Part shown: positions 8,324 through 16,573 of the stretch, in pieces | Layout of the letters: the number at the start of each line of letters is the position of its first letter | Numbering within the stretch: position 1 is the first letter of the stretch | Origin: Oceanihabitans gracilariae | GTDB lineage: Bacteria; Bacteroidota; Bacteroidia; Flavobacteriales; Flavobacteriaceae | Length of the DNA stretch: 64,000 nt | Reading direction: 5' to 3' | Assembly (NCBI RefSeq): GCF_042684485.1 | Contig: NZ_JBHULM010000007.1 | Location: forward strand, 248,001-312,000 | Notes under the pieces: model-generated | Told to the model about the DNA's origin: nothing | The model's database searches: none | What the model saw: the letters and a program-made list of their open reading frames with translations, nothing else | Program-made: the position numbers and the translations under genes

Positions 8324-9484
8324 ATGAACAATTTTGAATTTAAAAATCCAACCAAAATAATTTTTGGAAAGGATACCATAGAAAAATTAGAAAGTGAAAT
8401 TCCTAAAGAAGCCAAAGTATTATTACTTTATGGTGGAGGAAGTATTAAAAAGAACGGCATATACGATCAAGTAAAAACAGCATTATCTAATGTTGATGTT
8501 GTAGAGTTTGGTGGTATTCCTGCAAATCCAGAATACGCAACCTTAATGGATGCGCTACAAATAATTAAAGAGGAAAATATCACCTATTTATTAGCTGTTG
8601 GTGGTGGTTCTGTTATTGATGGTACCAAGTTTTTATCTGCTGCAGCTGTATATACAGGAGATACGCCTTGGGATATTTTAACCCAAAATATTAGAACCGA
8701 AAAAGGAATGCCTTTTGGAACCGTTTTAACTTTACCTGCAACAGGATCTGAAATGAACTCAGGTGCTGTAATTACTAGAGCAGAAACCAAAGAGAAATTA
8801 GCTATGGGAGGACCAGGTTTATTTCCGCAATTTTCTATTCTAGATCCACAGGTAATTACTTCTATTCCTAGACGTCAATTAGCAAATGGTTTAACAGATG
8901 CTTTTACACATGTTTTAGAGCAATATATGACCTATCCAATTGGTGCTTCGTTACAAGATCATTTTGCCGAAAGTATTTTACAAACTCTTATTGAAGTGGC
9001 TCCAAAGGTACTTAAAGATCCTACAGATTACCAAGCGGCTTCTAACTTTATGTGGAGTTGTACTATGGCTTTAAACGGATTAATACAAAAAGGTGTACCT
9101 ACAGATTGGGCTGTGCATGCTATTGGTCATGAGTTAACTGCCTTATTTGGTATTGATCATGCTAGAACATTAGCTGTAATTGCCCCTAGTCATTACAAAT
9201 ATAATTTTGAAGCTAAAAAAGACAAGCTAGCACAATATGCAGAGCGTGTGTGGAATATTACAGAAGGTAGTACAGACGATAAAGCCTATGCTGCTATTGA
9301 AAGAACAGTAGTCTTTTTCCATGAATTAGGTATTGATACTAAATTATCAGACTATACGGAAGATTATGAAGGAACTGCCGAAAAAATTTCAAAACGTTTT
9401 ACAGATCGTGGTTGGTTAGGCTTAGGAGAACACCAAGACTTATCACCAGATAAAGTAGAAAAAATTGTAAAAATGGCTTACTAA
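8324..9484 (+). CDS. Iron-containing alcohol/aldehyde dehydrogenase (YqhD/BDH-like)
   Basis: Group III dehydrogenase of 386 residues. YqhD relatives reduce short and peroxidation-derived aldehydes with NADPH. The dinucleotide motif GGGSVIDGTKF is near residue 93. Metal-site residues are the D in LTDAFTHVLEQYMTYP (near 194) and the histidines in VHAIGHELTALFGIDHARTLA (split here by position: about 265-285). Length is normal for the family. The operon context of TetR, enone reductase and DJ-1 protein supports an aldehyde-scavenging role. Cofactor choice and substrate cannot be settled from sequence. Confidence 0.92.
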   Translation: MNNFEFKNPTKIIFGKDTIEKLESEIPKEAKVLLLYGGGSIKKNGIYDQVKTALSNVDVVEFGGIPANPEYATLMDALQIIKEENITYLLAVGGGSVIDGTKFLSAAAVYTGDTPWDILTQNIRTEKGMPFGTVLTLPATGSEMNSGAVITRAETKEKLAMGGPGLFPQFSILDPQVITSIPRRQLANGLTDAFTHVLEQYMTYPIGASLQDHFAESILQTLIEVAPKVLKDPTDYQAASNFMWSCTMALNGLIQKGVPTDWAVHAIGHELTALFGIDHARTLAVIAPSHYKYNFEAKKDKLAQYAERVWNITEGSTDDKAYAAIERTVVFFHELGIDTKLSDYTEDYEGTAEKISKRFTDRGWLGLGEHQDLSPDKVEKIVKMAY

Positions 9485-9492
9485 TTATTAGA

Positions 9493-10299
9493 ATGAATTT
9501 AATAAAAACACTAGCCTTAACACTTACCATTATTACAGCTTCTAGTTGTAATAATGGTAAAAAGGAAATCGTTTCTGAAAAAATTTCAGACGAAAAAATA
9601 GAATCTAAAAAAGATAAAAAAATGAAAGTATTATTTGTATTAACATCTCATGATCAATTAGGAGATACCGGAAAGAAAACAGGATTTTGGGTAGAAGAAT
9701 TTGCAAGTCCTTATTACTTTTTATTAGATAAAGGAGCAGAAATTACTATTGCCACACCTAAAGGAGGTGCTGCACCAATAGACCCAAGTAGTGATTCGCC
9801 AGATGCTGCAACAGAAGCAACAGAGCGTTTTAATAAAGATGCAGATGCTAAATCTAAAATTGCAAATACCAACAAATTGTTAGATATGAATGCAGATGAT
9901 TTTGATGCTGTATTTTATCCTGGAGGTCATGGTCCTTTATGGGATTTAACTAACGATAAAACATCTGTAGCTTTAATTGAAAAATTTAATAGCCAAGAAA
10001 AACCTATTGCCTTTGTTTGTCATGCTCCAGCGGTATTAAGAGATGTTAAAAATGAAGAAGGAAAAGCTTTAGTAAAAGGTAAAAAAGTTACAGGCTTTTC
10101 AAATGCTGAAGAATCTGCCGTTGGTTTAACAGAAGTGGTACCATTGTTATTAGAAGATATGCTTATAGAAAGTGGTGCTATGTATTCTAATGGTGAAAAC
10201 TGGGCTCCTTATGCCATTCAAGATGGTAATTTAATTACAGGGCAAAACCCAGCTTCTTCAGAGTTGGTTGCAGAAAAATTATTAGAGAGTTTAAACTAA
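9493..10299 (+). CDS. DJ-1/PfpI superfamily protein (Hsp31/glyoxalase III-like) with lipoprotein signal
   Basis: The DJ-1/PfpI domain begins at residue 44 and covers about 225 residues. FYPGGHGPLWDL and the nucleophile elbow AFVCHAPAVL (Cys near residue 176) are intact, with a Glu near the start (GFWVEEFASPYYF). Relatives are glutathione-independent glyoxalases/deglycases or holding chaperones. The first 43 residues are a lipoprotein signal (ITASSC, Cys 19) and a Lys/Glu-rich linker. An internal ATG at 9622 starts exactly at the domain (MKVLFVLTSHD) and could give a cytoplasmic form. Last gene of the TetR operon, 8 bases after the dehydrogenase and 17 before a strong terminator. Confidence 0.85.
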   Translation: MNLIKTLALTLTIITASSCNNGKKEIVSEKISDEKIESKKDKKMKVLFVLTSHDQLGDTGKKTGFWVEEFASPYYFLLDKGAEITIATPKGGAAPIDPSSDSPDAATEATERFNKDADAKSKIANTNKLLDMNADDFDAVFYPGGHGPLWDLTNDKTSVALIEKFNSQEKPIAFVCHAPAVLRDVKNEEGKALVKGKKVTGFSNAEESAVGLTEVVPLLLEDMLIESGAMYSNGENWAPYAIQDGNLITGQNPASSELVAEKLLESLN

Positions 10300-10316
10300 T
10301 TTAGTTTTATAGTATT

Positions 10317-10349
10317 AAAAAAGGTTGCCTAATTGAGGCAACCTTTTTT
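10317..10349 (+). terminator. Rho-independent terminator of the TetR operon
   Basis: Arms GGTTGCCT and AGGCAACC around a five-base loop, preceded by an A-run and followed by a T-run. Confidence 0.92.
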
Positions 10350-10395
10350 GTTTATAATACGTTTTATAAAACGAATTTGAATAGCGTATAAAATA

Positions 10396-10425
10396 AAAAA
10401 GCCCATCTCAAGAGATGGGCTTTTT
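10396..10425 (-). terminator. Terminator of the cold-shock gene
   Basis: Nine G/C-rich stem pairs (GCCCATCTC with GAGATGGGC) with a two-base loop and A/T runs on both sides, 20 bases after the csp stop codon. It could also stop readthrough from the left. Confidence 0.9.
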
Positions 10426-10444
10426 GAAAATATATGAATATGTC

Positions 10445-10636
10445 TTAGATAACTTTTACGTTTACTGCGTTTAATCCTTTTTTTCCGTCTTGTAAATCAT
10501 ATTCAACTTCATCACCTTCTCTAATCTCATCGATTAGTCCAGAAATGTGCACAAAATGATCTTTGTCTACTCCTTCTTCAGTTATAAAACCGAATCCTTT
10601 TGTGTCGTTGAAAAATTTTACTGTTCCTTTACTCAT
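10445..10636 (-). CDS. cspA: Cold-shock domain protein (CspA family)
   Basis: Single-stranded nucleic acid chaperone of 63 residues. RNP1 (KGFGFITEE, about residues 13-21) and RNP2 (DHFVHISGL, about 26-34) are complete. The family normally has 65-70 residues, so this is a short but whole copy. It stands alone with its own promoter and terminator. It is next to two DEAD-box helicase genes, which often work with Csp proteins on structured RNA at low temperature. Confidence 0.95.
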   Translation of the reverse strand: MSKGTVKFFNDTKGFGFITEEGVDKDHFVHISGLIDEIREGDEVEYDLQDGKKGLNAVNVKVI

Positions 10637-10673
10637 TGTAATGTAATTTAATTTATTTATACTTAATAGTTTG

Positions 10674-10703
10674 CAAGTATAGTGCCATTAATTCAAAGTT
10701 CAA
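10674..10703 (-). promoter_or_regulatory. Candidate promoter of the cold-shock gene
   Basis: On the minus strand TTG (10703-10701), 19 bases, then TATACTTG (10681-10674): one mismatch to the TTG-N19-21-TAnnTTTG pattern. It leaves a leader of about 30 bases before the ATG at 10636. Confidence 0.5.
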
Positions 10704-10765
10704 CTCTTTTTAGTGTTTTTATTTCAATTAATTGCAAAATAAATTAAAATCGTTCTTATTTCTAG

Positions 10766-12025
10766 TTAATTAATATCCTCCTCATAGCCTGGTAATTCTA
10801 GTGCTTTTACAGATTGTATGGCGTTTCCTGCTATTCCTTTTATAGAACCATACATATCTATGGTATTGGTAACCACTTTTTCAATTTGCTTTTCTCTTTG
10901 TTTCCAAATTCTTTGCATAGAACGTTTTTCGCTTTCTAAGTCCGATTTCATTTGAGTAAATCCTTCCACAATCGCTTCAATTTGCATTCTAAAGGTATTA
11001 CTGGTAAGATAATCATACAGTAAATCCATTTTATCTCCTTTGTTTTCTTGCGAAACGATAGCATTGTTTACTTGTAAAATTCCTTCTCTTAAAACAGCAC
11101 AAAGGCCTTTAAACTCTTCGTAGTTACAAATCCAAATACCATCTTTTAATCCCATTCTATCCATATCAGAAGGCATTACTTCGGTTACTAAAACACCAAC
11201 ATTTGCTCCTTTATCTCTAATATCTGCTTTAAATTTTTCAATCCAAGTAGGTTGAAAATCTTTGGTTCTTTTACTTTCATAATAAATGGTACCACAATTT
11301 TGTTCTGTTCTAGAATGTACAATTTGAATACAGTCTCCTCCTCTAGCACCTTTTTTAATTTCTTGAATGGTATCTAACGGAAACTGTGTAGCCAACCATT
11401 CTTCTATTGCAAGCTCTTGTACTTCGCCTTGCAATTGCATAGAACCTTGCTCCTGCTTACGTTTCATTTCTTCGGTAAGCTTTTTTTGGTCTTCTAACTG
11501 CTTTTGCATTTCTTTAAAACGCAATTCGTTTTTATCTTCTTCTAACTTTTTAATCTTCTCTTTTTCTAAAGCTAACATTTCATTTAGCTTTTTTTGAGCT
11601 TCAGCTTCAGCTGCTTCTTTTAATTCGCTTTTTTCTCTCTTAAGCTTTTCTATTATTGCCTTAGAGCGATTTAATTCTTTTACTTGCGCAGATTTTTCGT
11701 TTAGTTCTTTTTGTAAAGCATCAAACTGTTCAGACTGTTCTTCTTTTAGTTTAAGCTTTAGTTTATTTTCTATTTCTTTTTTTTCTGCTTTAAGCTGATT
11801 TTCTAAACGTATTTGAAAGAGTTCATTTTCTTTCTTTTTCTTTTGTTCAAAATCTAACTTTTCTTGTTTTAATCGTTCTTGCTGACTTTGGTATTTCTTC
11901 TTTTCATCTGCAATTTGCGATTGGTATTTTTGTTTTATTTCTTCTTCTAATTGATGCGATAAAATGTCTTGCACATCTATAGATGTACCACAGTTTGGGC
12001 ATTTAATTTGTGTTTCGTTTTTCAT
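10766..12025 (-). CDS. DUF2130 protein with zinc ribbon and coiled coil
   Basis: Uncharacterised 419-residue family protein. Residues 9-17 hold a single CPNC motif (CPNCGTSID), a half zinc-ribbon. Residues 25-195 are one long Lys/Glu/Gln-rich coiled coil. Residues 200-330 form the conserved DUF2130 core, which looks nuclease-like: GGDCIQIV near 230, then YYESKRTKDFQPTWIEKFK, with the E-x-K spacing seen in restriction-endonuclease folds. The resemblance is my reading, not an established function. It is monocistronic, 129 bases upstream of the csp start. Confidence 0.85.
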   Translation of the reverse strand: MKNETQIKCPNCGTSIDVQDILSHQLEEEIKQKYQSQIADEKKKYQSQQERLKQEKLDFEQKKKKENELFQIRLENQLKAEKKEIENKLKLKLKEEQSEQFDALQKELNEKSAQVKELNRSKAIIEKLKREKSELKEAAEAEAQKKLNEMLALEKEKIKKLEEDKNELRFKEMQKQLEDQKKLTEEMKRKQEQGSMQLQGEVQELAIEEWLATQFPLDTIQEIKKGARGGDCIQIVHSRTEQNCGTIYYESKRTKDFQPTWIEKFKADIRDKGANVGVLVTEVMPSDMDRMGLKDGIWICNYEEFKGLCAVLREGILQVNNAIVSQENKGDKMDLLYDYLTSNTFRMQIEAIVEGFTQMKSDLESEKRSMQRIWKQREKQIEKVVTNTIDMYGSIKGIAGNAIQSVKALELPGYEEDIN

Positions 12026-12193
12026 TCGCTTAATTTTTTTACACTATTCTGCATTATGCGCTTGCTAATTACATGCTTTAAAAACACTTTAGCTGCGCTC
12101 CTTTTTTAGAATATAAATATACATAAGTCCTAATTTTTTAACTTATGGTTTTTGTTTTTTTACAAAAAATAAATCTAGCTCCTTATTTAAAAT

Positions 12194-12221
12194 AAAAAAA
12201 CCAAGCTTTTAAACTTGGTTT
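12194..12221 (-). terminator. Terminator after the DbpA-like helicase
   Basis: AAACCAAG and CTTGGTTT arms around an eight-base loop; on the minus strand a run of T follows. It lies 31 bases past the helicase stop. Confidence 0.85.
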
Positions 12222-12251
12222 GTATGTGTTTACCTTATTTTTCTTGAAAAG

Positions 12252-13562
12252 TTAAATGGTATAAGTACGCACTTTTCGTTTTTTTAAACGTGTATTGTTT
12301 GTTTTAGCAATAATGTTTTGCGCCTTTGCTTTAGGTATAGCAACAAAAGCACAATCTTGTTTCAGTTCAATAATACCAATTTCAGATTTTTCTAGGTTGC
12401 ATTGTTTAAACAGTAAACCTGCAATATCTCCTTTAGAAATTTTATCTTTTCTTCCGCCAGAAATAAATAAAGTACTCCATTGGGTTTGCATAGTTGTGGT
12501 TTTACCATTTGGAGTAACTATAATATTGGTATCTATAAAATCTGGAAGTTTTTCTTTATCCCATTGCAATACATAAGCGGTTCCTTCTGCATTCATACGT
12601 GCTGTTCTACCATTTCTGTGTGTAAACTCTTCTGCTTTTAATGGTAATTGGTAGTGAATAATATAATTAAGTTCTGGAATATCTAATCCACGAGCTGCCA
12701 AATCTGTAGCAATGATAATTTGATGCGTTCCGTTTCTAAATTTTATTAAAGCACGTTCTCTATCTATTTGTTCCATTCCGCCTTGAAAACAGCCATGTGC
12801 AATATTATTTTCGGTTAAAAAATTACTAACATATTGAATAGTATCTTTAAAATTACAGAAAATAATTCCTGGTTTGTTACCAATATCCTGTAATAAATCT
12901 ACTAAAGTTTGCAGCTTATTTTTGTCTGGAGAAAGTACTTTTTTAATTTCTAGATTCGATTCTTGAGTACCTAAATAATCGATTACTAATTCGTTTTTTA
13001 AACCTACAAAACGAGGGATTTCCATGTCTTGTGTAGCAGAGGTTAAAATGCGTTTTTTTATATTAGGAAGACTACTAATAATCTCTTTCATTTCTTTTTC
13101 AAATCCTACTTCTAAAGATTTGTCAAACTCATCTAAAACCAGTGTTTTAATATCATCTACTAAAAAGGTTTCTCTACGTAAATGATCTGCAACACGACCA
13201 GGAGTACCAATAATTATTGCTGGTGTATGTGCTAAATCTATTTTGTCTTTACTAAATGGTCTTCCTCCATAAATAGCATTGGCTTTAAAGCCAGAACCCA
13301 TAGTACGTATAACTTGTTCTATTTGAATAGCTAACTCACGCGATGGCACTAAAATTAGCAACTGTACATTTTTACAATTGGTATTTAAATCTGCAATAGT
13401 TGGTAATAAAAAAGCCACTGTTTTACCTGTTCCTGTTGGAGATAATAAAACGGTATTTGCTGTACTAGTAATAGATAGCAAGGCTTCTTCCTGCATAGGA
13501 TTAAGCGCTTTTATTTTTAGTTTGTTTAAAATATCTTGCTGTACTTTTTTGTAGTGTGCCAT
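12252..13562 (-). CDS. DEAD-box RNA helicase, DbpA-like
   Basis: ATP-dependent RNA helicase of 436 residues. Q motif and motif I (SPTGTGKT), PSRELA, TPGRV, motif II DEFD instead of DEAD, SAT (TSATQD), and motif VI HRNGRTAR are all present. Residues 365-430 form a DbpA-type RNA-binding domain, including GDIAGLLFK, which in E. coli DbpA binds 23S rRNA helix 92. This suggests a role in large-subunit assembly. It follows a second helicase gene by three bases and is the last gene of that pair. The DEFD variant is unusual but keeps both acidic residues that matter. Confidence 0.9.
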   Translation of the reverse strand: MAHYKKVQQDILNKLKIKALNPMQEEALLSITSTANTVLLSPTGTGKTVAFLLPTIADLNTNCKNVQLLILVPSRELAIQIEQVIRTMGSGFKANAIYGGRPFSKDKIDLAHTPAIIIGTPGRVADHLRRETFLVDDIKTLVLDEFDKSLEVGFEKEMKEIISSLPNIKKRILTSATQDMEIPRFVGLKNELVIDYLGTQESNLEIKKVLSPDKNKLQTLVDLLQDIGNKPGIIFCNFKDTIQYVSNFLTENNIAHGCFQGGMEQIDRERALIKFRNGTHQIIIATDLAARGLDIPELNYIIHYQLPLKAEEFTHRNGRTARMNAEGTAYVLQWDKEKLPDFIDTNIIVTPNGKTTTMQTQWSTLFISGGRKDKISKGDIAGLLFKQCNLEKSEIGIIELKQDCAFVAIPKAKAQNIIAKTNNTRLKKRKVRTYTI

Positions 13563-13565
13563 TGT

Positions 13566-14906
13566 TTATTTTTTCTTCTTCTTCTTTTCAACGGTTTGTT
13601 TTTCAACAATGGTATTGTTTTCTGCTATATAATTCGATAAGATTTTATCTACCAACTCCTCTTTGGTTAAATGATGAAAGATAGTCTTTACTTTTGCCTT
13701 AAAATCTTCAGGAATATCACGATTAGGCTTCGTTTTAAATATTTTTCTTGCCCAAAGTAATCCGTTATTTTCTTCAATACTTTTAGCGTCTGCTTTTTGA
13801 AATGCTGTAAAAGCGATACCTAATTCTTCTTCAAATTCAGGAATGTCTTGTACTTCATCTTCTTGTATAATACTTAAAGCTAAACCTGTTGCTCCTGCTC
13901 TTGCTGTACGACCACTTCTATGTACATAAGCATCATAGGTGTCTGGTAAATGATAATTAATAACAAAGGCCAGGTCTTTTACATCTATACCACGAGCAGC
14001 CAAATCTGTAGCCACTAAAATATTAATATGTCCTTCTCTAAATTGTCCCATAATTCGATCACGAATTCCTTGAGATAAACTACCATGAATAGCACCAGAT
14101 GAGAATTTATTTATAGCTAGGTTTTTTGCTAATTTATTTACTGCTGCTTTAGTTTTACAAAATATAATTCCGCGTTTACCTTCGTTAGAATTTAAAAAAT
14201 GCATTAATACATTTAGTTTTTCAATAGGCTCTACAACTACATATTGATGGTCTATACTTTGGTGACCAACAGTTTGCATATCTGCTTCAATTGTAACTTG
14301 ATTTTTAGACAAGTTATTTTGCACCAATTGCTTTATTGTTCCTGGTAAAGTAGCTGTAAACAATAAGGTTCTTCGCTTTTTTGGTAAAGCTTTAATGATG
14401 GTATCTACACCTTCTTTATGCGCACTTACCATTTCATCAGCTTCGTCTAAAACAAAATAAGTAACGTCTTTAAGATCTATAGCATTTCTATCTATTACAT
14501 CTGCTAAACGTCCTGGTGTTGCTATAACAATATGTGTAGTTTCTTTAAGTTTTTCTATTTGTGGTTTAATAGGTATACCTCCAAATAAACCTGCAATAGA
14601 TACCTTTAGTTTTTCGGTATTAAAAGCCTCAAGGTTTTTGTAAATCTGTTGCCCTAACTCTCTTGTAGGAGCTAAAATTACGGCTTGAATATTGTTTTTA
14701 TTTATGTCTATTAATTGTAATAAAGGCAAGCCAAAAGCTGCTGTTTTACCTGTTCCTGTTTTTGCAATAGCAACAACATCTTTATTCGTGTTTAATATTA
14801 CTGGAATTACTTTTTCTTGAATATCTGTTGGCACTGTAATATTTAACGCTGTTAAACTGCGTTGTAAATCTTCGTGAATACCTAAACTAGAAAATGATTT
14901 TGACAT
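13566..14906 (-). CDS. DEAD-box RNA helicase, RhlE-like
   Basis: 446-residue helicase with Q motif, AKTGTGKTAAFGLP (motif I), PTRELG, TPGRL, DEAD, TATLPG (motif III in place of SAT) and HRSGRTARAG. The C-terminal tail is Lys-rich (KKKKKK), common for RNA tethering. The frame reaches an ATG at 14924, but the -7 box at 14922-14929 lies on top of it. I therefore start at 14906 (MSKSFSSLG). It is the first gene of a two-helicase operon with three bases between the genes. Confidence 0.9.
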   Translation of the reverse strand: MSKSFSSLGIHEDLQRSLTALNITVPTDIQEKVIPVILNTNKDVVAIAKTGTGKTAAFGLPLLQLIDINKNNIQAVILAPTRELGQQIYKNLEAFNTEKLKVSIAGLFGGIPIKPQIEKLKETTHIVIATPGRLADVIDRNAIDLKDVTYFVLDEADEMVSAHKEGVDTIIKALPKKRRTLLFTATLPGTIKQLVQNNLSKNQVTIEADMQTVGHQSIDHQYVVVEPIEKLNVLMHFLNSNEGKRGIIFCKTKAAVNKLAKNLAINKFSSGAIHGSLSQGIRDRIMGQFREGHINILVATDLAARGIDVKDLAFVINYHLPDTYDAYVHRSGRTARAGATGLALSIIQEDEVQDIPEFEEELGIAFTAFQKADAKSIEENNGLLWARKIFKTKPNRDIPEDFKAKVKTIFHHLTKEELVDKILSNYIAENNTIVEKQTVEKKKKKK

Positions 14907-14921
14907 AAATTTTATTTTGTG

Positions 14922-14929
14922 CAAAGATA
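14922..14929 (-). promoter_or_regulatory. -7 box of the helicase pair
   Basis: Minus-strand TATCTTTG, an exact TAnnTTTG match, about 16 bases before the ATG at 14906. It excludes the upstream in-frame ATG at 14924 as the start. Confidence 0.7.
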
Positions 14930-14974
14930 GTAGAGTTTTATTGGTTTTAGTAATTTAATACTTTGGTTTTAAAA

Positions 14975-15005
14975 CAAAAAAAAACAGCTTTAAAAAACTG
15001 TTTTT
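14975..15005 (-). terminator. Terminator after the DUF962 gene
   Basis: AAAAACAG (14980-14987) and CTGTTTTT (14998-15005) arms, with a T-run following on the minus strand, about 20 bases past the stop. Confidence 0.75.
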
Positions 15006-15024
15006 AATTGGTGTACATTATTCT

Positions 15025-15510
15025 TTAAAATTTAATATGTAGAGCATCAAACAAATGACTCATAGTCCACGCAGGACCAATCATTAAAAATTGTAAATCT
15101 TTTAAAAAAGAAGGTTTTTTGCCTTCGTGATTATGACCAATAAATTGTCCTATCCAAGCCACAACAAAAATAATCATCATAATTAACCAAAGTGGTGCTA
15201 TTTGCAGTTGTGCTATTTGATGAATACCCAATAATACCAATGCCGAAAATAGTAGCATACCTATAAAAAGTACTATAGATAGACGTAAATAATATATTAA
15301 ACCAAAAAGTATTACTAGCGTACCTACATGTGCATAAGGTAATAAAGCCATTGGTATTGCATTTGTTACTGCTTCTGGCATAGGAATACTAGCCAACAAA
15401 CCAATTAAGCTAAAGAAAATTAATGGCACACAAATATAATGTATGGCAATATTAAGTTTTGTTTGGTGACTTTCAGCATATTCGGTTAAAAGGGAATCTA
15501 TAGCTCTCAT
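15025..15510 (-). CDS. DUF962/Mpo1-like membrane protein
   Basis: 161 residues with four hydrophobic segments. The motif HQTKLNIAIHYICVP near residue 16 and IGHNHEGKKPSFLKD near residue 122 carry the conserved histidines of the Mpo1/YGL010w family. The yeast member is an Fe2+-dependent dioxygenase of 2-hydroxy fatty acid alpha-oxidation; the bacterial role is not established. Monocistronic with its own terminator. Confidence 0.85.
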   Translation of the reverse strand: MRAIDSLLTEYAESHQTKLNIAIHYICVPLIFFSLIGLLASIPMPEAVTNAIPMALLPYAHVGTLVILFGLIYYLRLSIVLFIGMLLFSALVLLGIHQIAQLQIAPLWLIMMIIFVVAWIGQFIGHNHEGKKPSFLKDLQFLMIGPAWTMSHLFDALHIKF

Positions 15511-15626
15511 GTATTTTATATATTAATTGTTTGTTTTTGTTTTGTCTTCAAATATAAATAAGTAAAACAAAACCTATTTATTTTATTAAAATAATAATAT
15601 TCTTTTAATGTTAATATTAAAAACGC

Positions 15627-15656
15627 AAAAAGCTTTATGAAAATTCATAAAGCTTT
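15627..15656 (-). terminator. Terminator of the polyol operon
   Basis: Thirteen-base arms (15629-15641 with 15644-15656) and a two-base loop, with T-rich sequence following on the minus strand, 31 bases past the kinase stop. Confidence 0.88.
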
Positions 15657-15687
15657 AAACTACTATTAATCCAATTTAATCAATAAT

Positions 15688-16572
15688 CTAACTAGGGGAA
15701 ATAAATGTATTAATATCTTCTTCTTTAATTTTTGGGTTTGCGCCTTCACTACCTGCTACTAATGCACCAACTGCACAAGCATAATCAATGGCTTCTTGCG
15801 GATTGTCTTTATTTAATAATTTACTAATTAAAGTAGCTAAAAAAGAATCTCCAGCACCAACAGTATCTACTACTTGAATTGGATAACCATTGTTATAATA
15901 AAAGGTGTTATTAAAGTATAAAATAGCACCATCAGCACCTTTGGTTACACAAATAGTTTTTGTGTTAGTATGTGAAGCTATAAAGCTAATGTTTTTTTCT
16001 AAATCGTTAGTTTTAGAGTGTAATGCCATACCAATTTCAATAATTTCTTCATCATTAAATTTTATAAAATCGGCTTCTTGCATTAAAATATTTAAAACAT
16101 CAATAGTATAATAAGGAGCTCTAAGGTTTACATCAAAAATTTTATATTTCGCAATTTTTAAAAGTTCATATAGTGTAATTCTTGTAATACTATTTCTTGC
16201 TGCTAAGCTTCCGTAAATAAAAGCATCGGCATTTTCTGTGACTTTCTTGTTGCTTTCGTTTAATTTAATATTATCCCAAGCACGAGGAAGTTTTATATTA
16301 TAAGTAGCAGCACCTTTTTCATTCAATACTACTTGCACTTGACCTGTTTTTAGTTTTTGGTCTACTTGTAAGTTTTCTATATCTATACCATGCTCTAAGA
16401 TATAATCTTTAATTTTTTCACCATCTTCATCTTCACCTATACGACTAATAATAGACACTTTATTGTTTAACGATTGTAATCGCAAAGCAACATTTAAAGG
16501 AGCACCACCTATTTTTTTATGTGTTGTAAAAACATCCCATAAAACTTCGCCAAAACAAACTATATTTTTCAT
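15688..16572 (-). CDS. PfkB-family carbohydrate kinase, probable fructokinase
   Basis: Phosphorylates a sugar, most likely fructose, with ATP. 294 residues. FGEVLWDVF and GGAPLNVALRL near the N-terminus are the first PfkB signature. VDTVGAGDSFLA near residue 240 is the second, with the catalytic Asp of GAGD. It starts one base after the mannitol dehydrogenase stop, and oxidation of mannitol gives fructose. Together they would deliver fructose 6-phosphate. Fructose as substrate follows from context, as in the mannitol cluster known in the flavobacterium Zobellia galactanivorans. Confidence 0.9.
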   Translation of the reverse strand: MKNIVCFGEVLWDVFTTHKKIGGAPLNVALRLQSLNNKVSIISRIGEDEDGEKIKDYILEHGIDIENLQVDQKLKTGQVQVVLNEKGAATYNIKLPRAWDNIKLNESNKKVTENADAFIYGSLAARNSITRITLYELLKIAKYKIFDVNLRAPYYTIDVLNILMQEADFIKFNDEEIIEIGMALHSKTNDLEKNISFIASHTNTKTICVTKGADGAILYFNNTFYYNNGYPIQVVDTVGAGDSFLATLISKLLNKDNPQEAIDYACAVGALVAGSEGANPKIKEEDINTFISPS

Positions 16573-16573
16573 T

